Made by a program: the position numbers and the translations under genes. A stretch of 29,225 bases of DNA from the NCBI GenBank assembly GCA_964616825.1, contig CAZTSX010000026.1, forward strand, positions 1 through 29,225. The letters are read 5' to 3'. The notes below the pieces were generated by a model, which saw nothing but the letters and a program-made list of their open reading frames with translations, searched no databases and was not told where the DNA came from. Shown here one piece after another: positions 7,825 through 15,102 of this stretch (the stretch's first letter is position 1; each line of letters opens with the position of its first letter). The DNA comes from QYOJ01 sp964616825 (GTDB taxonomy: Bacteria > Bacteroidota > Bacteroidia > Bacteroidales > FEN-979).

Positions 7825-7832
7825 TATATTTG
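7825..7832 (+). promoter_or_regulatory. candidate -7 element of the sigma factor operon
   Basis: TATATTTG matches TAnnTTTG and sits 14 bp before the ATG at 7847. No good -33 TTG is present at the right spacing, so it may be a weak or alternative-sigma promoter. It would be divergent from the Omp28-like gene promoter. Confidence 0.4.
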
Positions 7833-7846
7833 CGCAGACTCTGAAA

Positions 7847-8431
7847 ATGACTCTTTTGGAACAAGATGTAGCGAAATATGCGATAAGTAGAATCAGATCC
7901 AAAGCTGACTTTGAGTTGCTGTTTACGACTCACTACAGTAAGCTTTGTTCATATGCTAACGGCTTTCTGAAAGACCTTGATGCTTCGGAAGAGATCGTTC
8001 AGGAAGTGATGGTAAAGATCTGGGTGAACCGGGAAAGCCTTGAGATCAATACTTCCATGGAGAGTTACCTTTTTCGAGCTGTTCGAAACGGAAGCCTGAA
8101 CCTGCTGAAACATGTGAATATCCGCGAGGAGTATAAATCTTATAGAGAGCGTGAAAATGGATCTTCACAACTCTCACTGGAAGAAGAGATGATCTCCACG
8201 GAGCTGGAAGGGAAAATCCGGCAAGCGATTGACCAGCTGCCGCTGGAACGAAGAAAGATCTTTATCATGAGCCGGTATAATGAATTAACATATAACCAGA
8301 TTGCCGGGGAACTTAATATATCAGTTAAAACTGTTGAAAACCAAATGGGAAAAGCGCTAAAATTCCTCAGAGAGGAGCTGGCTGATTACCTTCCCTGGTT
8401 CCTGCTGATTTTTCATGTATTTAAAAATTAA
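7847..8431 (+). CDS. ECF-type RNA polymerase sigma factor (FecI-like)
   Basis: This is a 194-aa sigma-70 family protein of the extracytoplasmic-function group. Region 2 spans about residues 20-95 (DFELLFTTHYSKLCSYANGF, then IVQEVMVKIWVNRE). Region 4 spans about 125-180, with the helix-turn-helix LTYNQIAGELNISVKTVENQ typical of the Bacteroidetes FecI family. It ends with a hydrophobic tail (DYLPWFLLIFHVF), which this family often has. It is the first gene of an apparent operon with the FecR gene (52-bp gap) and the STN-domain protein (overlapping). By family knowledge its activity is held by FecR until an outer-membrane signal arrives. Here the targets are unknown, but the third gene is an obvious candidate. 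Confidence 0.93.
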   Translation: MTLLEQDVAKYAISRIRSKADFELLFTTHYSKLCSYANGFLKDLDASEEIVQEVMVKIWVNRESLEINTSMESYLFRAVRNGSLNLLKHVNIREEYKSYRERENGSSQLSLEEEMISTELEGKIRQAIDQLPLERRKIFIMSRYNELTYNQIAGELNISVKTVENQMGKALKFLREELADYLPWFLLIFHVFKN

Positions 8432-8483
8432 CCCAATAGAATAGGGGTAGATCCCTTTTTAATTGTCATCCTGATAGTATGTA

Positions 8484-9530
8484 ATGAACCAAACCAGCGA
8501 TCATATTGACGAACATCTACTTTTACAGTATTTACAAGGAGGAAGCAAAGAGCGGGAGAACCGGCAGGTAGAAGAGTGGCTGAACAAATCCGCGAAGAAT
8601 CGGACGCTTCTTGACAGACTGGAAAAGACCTGGATTGAGACCGGAAAGATCTCTCCGCCACCGGTTGCTGTGGATATAACAGCTGCCTGGAATCGGATCT
8701 CTTCACGGATCGAAGAGCAGGAGGCGAAGCATGAAGGGCAACCTTTTCATGGGAAACTTTTCCGGATGCAGGTTGTCAGGTGGGTAACTGGCGTGGCTGC
8801 TGTGATCCTGATATTAGTTGGTGTCTGGTGGCTGGTGGGAGAGTCTTCACAATTGGATGAACAGATACTGGTTGCCAGTGTTGAAGAGGTGGTGAAAGAT
8901 ACGCTTCCCGATGGCACCCTGGTCACATTAAATACGAATTCAAGTCTGATCTATCCTGAAAAATTCAGTACGAACAACCGGGAGGTTGTACTGCAGGGCG
9001 AAGCCTTTTTTAAGGTTGAACATGATCCTGACCAACCCTTCATTGTAAAAACGAAAGAAGCCGGAATCAAAGTACTTGGAACCGCATTTGATGTCAAAGC
9101 CTATCCGGATGAAAGCGTTAACGTGATAGTTAATTCCGGATCGGTATTCTTTTTCGTTGTTAATCCGCAAACAGGAGACACGGCATCAATTACATTGACT
9201 GATGGGATGAATGGGATTCTCAATCCACATGCTTCACAACCTGAGATCGACCCGGATACGGATCCCGATGAACTCTTCTGGCTGGATCAGAACCTTGAGT
9301 TCAGACAAACAGAGCTGATGGAGGTAATCCGGATCCTGGGTAGCTGCTATCATGTCAGAATCCGTCTGGAGAATGAAGTGATCGGATCCTGCAGGCTTAC
9401 CGCCAGCTTCTCCGAGGAACCCGTTGAATTGATTTTGCAGGTGATTGCCGATACATTTAACCTGACCCTGGAAAAAGAGGACGAAACATATGTATTTAAA
9501 GGGAATGAATGCAGTGAGGCCAGCAGGTAG
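8484..9530 (+). CDS. FecR family anti-sigma factor / signal transducer
   Basis: This is a 348-aa single-pass inner-membrane protein. The cytoplasmic N-terminus (1-95) has the LLLQYLQGG and EEWL elements that bind the sigma factor. One transmembrane helix lies at about 98-118. A periplasmic FecR domain (about 130-225) contains DTLPDGTLVTLNTNS, VVLQGEAFFKV and IKVLGTAFDVKAYPD. A C-terminal DUF4974 domain (about 270-338) begins LEFRQTELMEVI and ends with the small STN-like fold. It relays a signal from an outer-membrane partner to the sigma factor encoded just upstream. The 3' end overlaps the next gene by 26-41 nt, indicating translational coupling. Confidence 0.94.
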   Translation: MNQTSDHIDEHLLLQYLQGGSKERENRQVEEWLNKSAKNRTLLDRLEKTWIETGKISPPPVAVDITAAWNRISSRIEEQEAKHEGQPFHGKLFRMQVVRWVTGVAAVILILVGVWWLVGESSQLDEQILVASVEEVVKDTLPDGTLVTLNTNSSLIYPEKFSTNNREVVLQGEAFFKVEHDPDQPFIVKTKEAGIKVLGTAFDVKAYPDESVNVIVNSGSVFFFVVNPQTGDTASITLTDGMNGILNPHASQPEIDPDTDPDELFWLDQNLEFRQTELMEVIRILGSCYHVRIRLENEVIGSCRLTASFSEEPVELILQVIADTFNLTLEKEDETYVFKGNECSEASR

Positions 9531-11355
9531 ATTTTTGTTTTTTCTTATCTTATTCGCTGAAATTTCTCTCTCTGTGATGAGTCAGCGTAGCCATCTCTCC
9601 AAACGGATCACCCTCTCCTATGCCTCTGTTCGGATGGATGATGCTCTTCAGGAGATTGCCAGGGCCGGGGATTTCAATTTCTCCTACAATGCAGATCTGA
9701 TCAACGGCGACAGCCTGGTAACTTTTCAAGTTGAGAACACGAAGGTGAGTGCTGTCCTGGGCGAGTTGCTTGGTGACAGGATCCGGAACAAGGAGGTAGG
9801 AAACCATATTATCCTGTTACAGACATTATCGCACGAAGACAAGAAGGAGTCGAGGAGAAAAAGCGGGCATCTTGTATCCGGCTATATCCAGGATCGTCGC
9901 ACCGGACACAGACTCAGGGATGCGACAATCTATGAGGTGTCGAAACGAAAAACGGTATTGAGCAACTCCAAAGGAGCGTACTCATTTCCACTACCCGCCG
10001 GGAAAGAGATCCAGGGCCTCTATTTTGCCAAGAGAGGATATGCTGACACGGTTATTTTTATCAGACCGGTAAGTGATTACTCGATGGATGTATCCATGAA
10101 ACCGTTATATGCAGATATATTACGTGTTTCCTTCCGTCCGGCAGAACTACCGGTAAATCCAATTGACAGTCTTGCCCTGGTAAATATGCTTGTCCCCCGA
10201 AAAGCGTTGATCACGTCAGAAAACCTTCAAGTTTACGGAACCCGGGCATTTCAGGTTTCCCTGATCCCCTATGTGGGAACCAACTGGATGAGTAAAGGAG
10301 CTTATACCAATGCCATCTCTTTCAACCTCTTCGCCGGGTATACAGGAGGGGTAAACGGATTTGAACTGGGTGGCCTGGTGAACATTGTGCGTAAAAACGT
10401 TAGAGGCTTTCAGCTCGCTGGTCTGGGGAACATTGTAGGCCGGAATGTGATCGGTTTTCAGCTGAGCGGTCTTTTCAACGTCAACCTGGGCCATTTCAAA
10501 GGATTTCAATTGGGTGGCCTGGTAAACTTCCAGAAGGATACGCTCACAGGGACACAAATCGGTGGTTTGTGTAACTACCTTGAAGGGAAGATGCAGGGTG
10601 TGCAACTGGGTGGCTTGATGAACATCACCACCGGAAATGCAGATGGCTGGCAGGTTGCCGGGTTGGTGAATGTAGCTTCCATGGATGTAAGTCAGGTCCA
10701 GATCGGCGGTCTCCTGAATTATGGAAGGCATGTATATGGCTTGCAACTGGGAGGATTGTTTAGTATTGCAAACGGGAATGTGAACGGAGTGCAGGTAGCA
10801 GGACTTGTCAATTACGCCAGAAATGTAAACGGACTTCAGCTGGGCGCCTTCAACATTGCAAGGTCGGTAGAAACAGGAATCCCGATAGGTTTTTTCAGCT
10901 ATGTACACAAAGGGGGTTTGCACCACATGGCTCTCTATGGCGATGAAGTTTTCTACGGTAACATCGCTTTCCGTACCGGGACGAGAAGGTTTTACAACAT
11001 CTTCCAGGTAGGCCTGGGATCGGCCTGGATGGTGAACTACATGTATGGGATTGGAACCTCATTCGCGTTGGGAGAGAAACTGATTTTTAGTGTAGAAATT
11101 ATCTCCGGACTGGTGTTCTCGACTACTCCAAGCCTGGCGCTACATGGTACACTAACGAAACTGTTACCAGCCGTGGAATACCGTTTTCGAAATCATTTTG
11201 CCCTGTTTGCCGGGCCTACCTATAATTTATATGCCTTTGACCTCAGTCGAACGGTCAAATCCATTGGTATTGCCCCTTACACCTTTTTCAACCAGGTTAA
11301 TGGGCGCCAACGGATCCAGATGTGGATCGGGGGGACGGTTGGATTTAGGTTTTAA
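9490..11355 (+). CDS. STN and CarboxypepD-reg-like domain protein with LA_2272-type surface repeats
   Basis: This is a 621-aa outer-membrane-type protein; ATG 9505 (616 aa) is the likelier start because the signal peptide follows at once. Domains: signal peptide to about 31, STN domain 39-112 (ITLSYASVRMDDALQEIA), and a carboxypeptidase-regulatory-like domain 127-206 (LVSGYIQDRRTG). About eleven tandem repeats of 15-16 residues follow at 289-460, with core GxQ(L/I/V)(G/A)GLxN, and then a C-terminal part (460-621) that looks like beta strands. Receptors controlled by FecI/FecR normally continue from STN into a plug and TonB barrel; no TonB box, plug or SusC-like barrel is visible here. The repeats resemble the LA_2272-type surface repeat family. 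A homologous C-terminal part occurs in the gene ending at 13151. It is probably the partner that signals to FecR. Confidence 0.85.
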   Translation: MYLKGMNAVRPAGRFLFFLILFAEISLSVMSQRSHLSKRITLSYASVRMDDALQEIARAGDFNFSYNADLINGDSLVTFQVENTKVSAVLGELLGDRIRNKEVGNHIILLQTLSHEDKKESRRKSGHLVSGYIQDRRTGHRLRDATIYEVSKRKTVLSNSKGAYSFPLPAGKEIQGLYFAKRGYADTVIFIRPVSDYSMDVSMKPLYADILRVSFRPAELPVNPIDSLALVNMLVPRKALITSENLQVYGTRAFQVSLIPYVGTNWMSKGAYTNAISFNLFAGYTGGVNGFELGGLVNIVRKNVRGFQLAGLGNIVGRNVIGFQLSGLFNVNLGHFKGFQLGGLVNFQKDTLTGTQIGGLCNYLEGKMQGVQLGGLMNITTGNADGWQVAGLVNVASMDVSQVQIGGLLNYGRHVYGLQLGGLFSIANGNVNGVQVAGLVNYARNVNGLQLGAFNIARSVETGIPIGFFSYVHKGGLHHMALYGDEVFYGNIAFRTGTRRFYNIFQVGLGSAWMVNYMYGIGTSFALGEKLIFSVEIISGLVFSTTPSLALHGTLTKLLPAVEYRFRNHFALFAGPTYNLYAFDLSRTVKSIGIAPYTFFNQVNGRQRIQMWIGGTVGFRF

Positions 11356-11397
11356 TGATTTCTCGCAGATTTTCACTTATTTCCTCAACAGACTGGA

Positions 11398-11426
11398 ACC
11401 GCTAAGGCGCAAAGACGCTAAGGAGG
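11398..11426. repeat. dispersed 'aaggcgcaaagacgc' repeat, copy 1
   Basis: The stretch ccgctaaggcgcaaagacgc followed by taagga belongs to the gcgcaaag-type simple repeats scattered through many Bacteroidota genomes. A related copy occurs in inverted sense at 11834-11876, so the two bracket the body of the GxxExxY gene. Confidence 0.55.
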
Positions 11427-11897
11427 CTAATAATTATTGACAAATCGTTTGATACCGTCTTTTATCAATGGAACATTAAAATTGATCAGGAATCCCAGAC
11501 GTTTATCCGCCAGTTTCAAATATGAAATGATCTGGGCTGAATGTACTGGTATCAGTATTTCAACAGATTTCACTTCAATGATGATAAAGTTTTCAACCAG
11601 TATATCAATGCGAAAATCCTTGTCAAGAGATTTTCCACGATAATGCAGAGGAAGAAAAATTTCCTGAATTACTCTGATTTTCCTTATTTTCAACTCTTCA
11701 ACAAGGCAATATTGATATACAGATTCTAGTAATCCTGGCCCAAGTCCTTTATGAACCTGTAAAGCTGAGTCGACAATTTGTCGGGCTGTTGATTCTAATA
11801 ATTTTCTTTCCGACGAATACAATTTTATATTTTTTCTTCGCGCTCTTTGCGCCTTCGCTTCTTCGCGGTTTATGTCTTCATAAATCAGAAAAACCAT
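11427..11897 (-). CDS. GxxExxY family protein
   Basis: The family signature is G(P)GLLESVYQYCL, preceded by IVDSALQVHKGLGP and followed by the PD-(D/E)XK-like strand pattern RIDILVENFIIIEVKSVE, where D, E and K are the expected nuclease-like residues. ATG 11897 gives 156 aa; a longer frame reaches 11954. Residues 8-25 after this start (DINREEAKAQRARRKN) are translated from a dispersed simple repeat at the DNA level, and conserved sequence only starts at about residue 26, so the true start may lie inside the repeat. The biological role of GxxExxY proteins is not established. It lies opposite to, and between, the two LA_2272-type repeat genes and so interrupts a pair of paralogs. Confidence 0.8.
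   Translation of the reverse strand: MVFLIYEDINREEAKAQRARRKNIKLYSSERKLLESTARQIVDSALQVHKGLGPGLLESVYQYCLVEELKIRKIRVIQEIFLPLHYRGKSLDKDFRIDILVENFIIIEVKSVEILIPVHSAQIISYLKLADKRLGFLINFNVPLIKDGIKRFVNNY
11834..11876. repeat. dispersed 'cgcaaag' repeat, copy 2 (inverted)
   Basis: The + strand reads cttcgcgctctttgcgcctt followed by cgcttcttcgcggttt. It is the reverse-complement type of the repeat at 11398-11426. It is translated as the N-terminal NREEAKAQRARRKN of the GxxExxY frame. Confidence 0.55.
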
Positions 11898-12022
11898 AAA
11901 AAGGTTATACCCTGAAACAAACTTTTTTTTCCTGAAGAGTAGGGGTATCGGCATTCTGGATTGTCTTTCTGTTAAATCAAGACAAATTCAGATGGAACTA
12001 ATCACTAAATCAAGAAATCAGC

Positions 12023-13151
12023 ATGAAGAAAAAAATGACAGTTACACGATTATTTCTCCTCCTGTTTTGTGTAACTCTATTCAATACTGCTCTCATTGCT
12101 CAGGAAGGAGATGATCTACAAGAGCAGCAGGCAAAGGAACAGGAGAAGACGAAGNNNNNNNNNNNNNNNNNNNNNNNNNNNNNNNNNNNNNNNNNNNNNN
12201 NNNNNNNNNNNNNNNNNNNNNNNNNNNNNNNNNNNNNNNNNNNNNNNNNNNNNNTCAGGAAGGAGATGATCTACAAGAGCAGCAGGCAAAGGAACAGGAG
12301 AAGACGAAGGCAAAAACCCGGGCCTTTCAGCTCAGTTTTCAGGGCTGGGTAATATTGTCCTGAGAGAAACCAAGGGAGCACAGTTCTCCGGTCTGTTCAA
12401 CATCAATACCGGGAAGACAGAAGCCTGGCAATTTGCGGGCTTGACGAATATGGTTACCAAAGAAACTTCGGGCATACAATGTTCAGGATTGACCAACATC
12501 GTAACCGGTACTTTCAACGGTGCTCAGATCTCCGGATTTGGAAATGTCATAACAAAACATGCAAAAGGTATTCAGCTCTCCGGTTTTTTTAACTATGCCA
12601 AACGACTCAAAGGAATACAGATTGCTCCGTTCAACTATGTCGACTCCCTGGAAAAAGGAGTCCCCATCGGCGTACTGAGTTTTGTCCTGAATGGCTACAG
12701 GACGTTTGAAGTGAGCGTTACGGAAACCATGTATGGCGTGGTCAGTTTCAAAACTGGTGTACGCCAGTTTTATAACATAATCTCAACCGGTATTGGCTAT
12801 CGCCAGAACAAAGTTCTCTGGGGATGGGGTTATGGATTAGGTGGTATGATCACGCTGGCCCCGAAATGGGACCTGGCAATCGAAGGGCTGTGTTATCAGA
12901 TGAATGAAGGGGAGTGGTTTACCAACAGGCTGAATTTGTTGAACAAGCTGAATGTGACGGCATCGTGGAGGATAAAGAAGCATCTGAATGTGTTTGCCGG
13001 CCTCTCCTGGAACGTTACTGTCTCAGACATCACGGATGAGTATGGTGCAAAAGTGACACCAGGCATTGCACCCTGGTCGGTCTACGACAAAACCAACGGA
13101 AATATCAATGTAAAAATGTATCCGGGCATCACAGCCGGAATCAGATTATAA
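12023..13151 (+). CDS. LA_2272-type surface repeat protein, interrupted by an assembly gap
   Basis: ATG 12023 opens a signal peptide (LFLLLFCVTLFNTALIAQ) and then an E/Q/K-rich stretch that enters the 100-N gap. After the gap the homologous frame is GLSAQFSGLGNIV..., in a different phase from the start if the gap is simply closed, so sequence is missing or damaged there. It has at least six 15-17-residue repeats (GAQFSGLFN, WQFAGLTN, GIQCSGLTN, GAQISGFGN, GIQLSGFFN), then GVPIGVLSFV and RQFYNIIS. It ends with a GIAPWSVYDKTNG segment matching the GIAPYTFFNQVNG near the end of the STN-repeat protein. It is therefore a paralog without an STN domain, probably an outer-membrane or surface protein of unknown function. 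Confidence 0.75.
12100..12309 (+). repeat. 55-bp identical sequence on both sides of the N gap
   Basis: Positions 12100-12154, immediately before the gap, and 12255-12309, immediately after it, are identical over 55 bases. They encode the E/Q/K-rich segment EGDDLQEQQAKEQEKTK. Both contigs thus end at the same k-mer-sized word, the mark of a de Bruijn graph break at a repeat. Either the gap is false or it hides additional tandem copies. Confidence 0.95.
12155..12254. other. assembly gap (100 N)
   Basis: There are exactly 100 N inside the second repeat-protein gene. The flanking 55-bp words are identical, so the real distance may be zero, negative, or one or more repeat units. Confidence 0.97.
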
Positions 13152-13154
13152 CTT

Positions 13155-13193
13155 AAGGTTAAGGAGCCGGAAATATCCGGCAACTATAACCTT
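13155..13193 (+). terminator. stem-loop after the second surface repeat gene
   Basis: Nested inverted repeats are visible: outer arms aaggtta/taacctt (13155-13161, 13187-13193) and inner arms gccgga/tccggc (13166-13171, 13176-13181) around an aata loop, starting 3 bp after the stop codon. There is no U-tract, so it may act as a transcript-stabilising hairpin or weak terminator. Confidence 0.4.
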
Positions 13194-13403
13194 GCAAAAA
13201 ATGCAAATCATCAAACTAAATTTCTTATAAAATCCCAAAATATAGACGAACCGGAATCTGCAAACCTCAGAAAATCAAAGAGAAGATAGTTAATTGAAAG
13301 AGATGCAATTCATGACAATTCAAAAAGGAAGCGCTTGGAAATCAAATTTACTCTGACAACCTGGGCTGTTATTTTAGCCCGCGCTTAGACGAAAACCGAA
13401 ATC

Positions 13404-13775
13404 ATGAGTAATAACCAAAACCAACATGTCATGAAAACTGCAATCAGCATTCTGTTAATGTGGGCGATAACCTCGGCTTATGCTTCCGACCCACTGATAA
13501 AAAACCCTGTGCCAGGGTCTCCAAAAGGAGCAACCGGATTCAAGCTTGTGAAACAGCGAAATGATATCTGTATTTTCACCCGGTGGATCCCGGTGGATGA
13601 AAACCGGTCGGCTCGCCAGGTTAAAGTTGAATTCACCATTAATGCTCCTGCCGATAGCGCTCTCTCTGTAATTCTTGATGATGACTCCTTCCCCAAATGG
13701 ATTACAGATCCGATAATCCAGAATAATATGATCCGTACGATGAGTGCTTTTCGTGAACAGGTAACCTCAAACTAG
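13404..13775 (+). CDS. truncated START/SRPBCC-like lipid-binding protein
   Basis: The 123-aa product has a signal peptide (about 10-27, ending SAYAS) followed by the first part of a START-like fold: FKLVKQRNDICIFTRWIPVD, then a strand-rich VKVEFTINAPADSALSVI and the segment DDDSFPKWITD. Complete START-like proteins have about 200 residues, so the C-terminal half and the hydrophobic-pocket helix are missing. The stop is 5 bp before the next gene. A second, decayed copy of its middle part occurs at 15010-15090, in the same relation to the second DUF2062-SDR gene. It is likely a 3'-truncated gene. A START identity is inferred from pattern only. Confidence 0.55.
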   Translation: MSNNQNQHVMKTAISILLMWAITSAYASDPLIKNPVPGSPKGATGFKLVKQRNDICIFTRWIPVDENRSARQVKVEFTINAPADSALSVILDDDSFPKWITDPIIQNNMIRTMSAFREQVTSN

Positions 13776-13782
13776 AGAAGCC

Positions 13783-14982
13783 ATGGGAGCACTAGTAATG
13801 GCAGGACTGAAAAATCGGTTTCGCATTCGTGAGAAGCTGATCAACATCCTCACAGCCCCCCTCTTTTATGGAGTGGCTTTCCTGGTCGGCAAATGGGTAT
13901 TAAGGACAGATGTTGTTTTTGTCTTTCCCGACACCATGAGTTTCTCTGCTTTCTATGAAGCCGTTGTTGGCAACTCGATGATCTTCTATTGCCTGCTTGT
14001 TGGCGGGATCGTGTTAGGAGTGCCTATGGCAGCAGGAGCGTACTGGTTTTCTATGGATCTATTAAGGAGGGTCGAGGTCCGAGGATTGAGGACCGAGGCT
14101 AAAAGTTTAAGGTTCAGGGATACATATATCCAGCATCCCGGATCTCAAATCTCGAATCGAATATCTTATAACCCTCTTCCCCCACTTTATACCCTGATCA
14201 CAGGAGCCAGCAACGGATTGGGCAAAGAGATGGCCATTGAATGTGCGGAAAGAGGCATGAACCTGATCCTGGTTGCACTGCCCGGACGAAACCTGGATGT
14301 GCTTTGTAATGAACTGGAGAAAGAGTATGGTATTATCGCCAGGTATTACGAAAGAGACCTCACCGACCGTGAGGCGATCATATCACTGGTAGAGGATATT
14401 CTGCAACAGTATCGGATCAACTTTTTAATCAACAATGCCGGAGTCGGAGGTACTCTTCATTTTGATAAATCCTCAGTAGATTATATCGAACGGATCATCC
14501 AGTTGAATATCACGGCGTTGTCGCTGTTGACACGATTACTGGTACCGGAACTGCAAAAACATCCAGAGTCTTACATCCTCAATGTATCCAGCATGGCTGC
14601 ATTTACCCCCATGCCATTGAAAACAGTCTATCCTGCTTCGAAAGCGTTTGTCTCGAGTTTCTCCAGGAGCCTGGCACAGGAGCTGAAAGAGAACTCCGTA
14701 AAAGTCGGGGTGCTACACCCCGGTCCCATCCTGACCAATCCGGATGTGATTGTCAGGATCATCAGGCAGGGGAAGAATGGGAAGCGAGGATTGTTTCCAG
14801 CACGTGAACTTGCCCGGATCGGCATCAATGGGGTCAGGAAAGGGAAAACCGTGATGGTTCCTGGCATGGTGAATAAGTTCAATAGGTTTCTGCTGGCAAC
14901 CATGCCATCGGGATACCTGATGAATTTCCTTTTCAAGGTTGTCTCCCGGGAGATCGAGGAAGAGAAACAAATAGCCGCATAA
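13783..14982 (+). CDS. DUF2062-SDR fusion oxidoreductase, copy 1 (internally deleted DUF2062 domain)
   Basis: The 399-aa product fuses an N-terminal membrane DUF2062 domain (1-95) to a cytosolic classical short-chain dehydrogenase (about 134-380). The SDR part has the cofactor motif TGASNGLG (140-147), NNAG (217-220), the catalytic serine in LNVSSMAAF, and Y283/K287 in YPASK; all are intact. Compared with the neighbouring paralog, 53 residues of DUF2062 are missing after RIREKLI, and the frame is kept, so the first membrane segments are lost. The linker at about 95-132 is read from a ggtccgaggattgaggacc-like simple repeat and differs wholly from that of copy 2. The substrate is unknown; the neighbours point to a lipid or long-chain carbonyl compound. 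Confidence 0.85.
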   Translation: MGALVMAGLKNRFRIREKLINILTAPLFYGVAFLVGKWVLRTDVVFVFPDTMSFSAFYEAVVGNSMIFYCLLVGGIVLGVPMAAGAYWFSMDLLRRVEVRGLRTEAKSLRFRDTYIQHPGSQISNRISYNPLPPLYTLITGASNGLGKEMAIECAERGMNLILVALPGRNLDVLCNELEKEYGIIARYYERDLTDREAIISLVEDILQQYRINFLINNAGVGGTLHFDKSSVDYIERIIQLNITALSLLTRLLVPELQKHPESYILNVSSMAAFTPMPLKTVYPASKAFVSSFSRSLAQELKENSVKVGVLHPGPILTNPDVIVRIIRQGKNGKRGLFPARELARIGINGVRKGKTVMVPGMVNKFNRFLLATMPSGYLMNFLFKVVSREIEEEKQIAA

Positions 14983-15009
14983 GAGTTTGGTGATGAGGAC
15001 GTAATTTAA

Positions 15010-15090
15010 CTTGTCAAATACGCGAATAATATCAGTACCTTTGGGGGCTGGGTTCCGATCGATGAAACCCAGTCGGCCAGCCAGATATAA
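15010..15090 (+). pseudogene. remnant of a second START-like gene
   Basis: The frame reads LVKYANNISTFGGWVPIDET, then QSASQI and a TAA. It aligns without gaps to LVKQRNDICIFTRWIPVDEN and RSARQV in the START-like gene at 13404-13775. It has no start codon or signal peptide, and lies immediately before the second DUF2062-SDR gene. This shows that the START-like and SDR genes were duplicated as a unit. Confidence 0.65.
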
Positions 15091-15102
15091 CTTGGAAATA
15101 CG

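Noticed and set aside
10216..10926. 236-codon open frame on the minus strand opposite the surface-repeat gene
   Set aside because: It is antisense to a periodic repeat region and shows the same 15-16-residue period (repeated His/Thr/Gln words); it has no recognisable start context or homology-like motifs.
9490..11355. Annotation of the STN protein as a SusC/TonB-dependent receptor
   Set aside because: The length (621 aa), the GxQLGGLxN repeats and the absence of plug and barrel motifs do not fit a TonB-dependent receptor of about 1000 residues.
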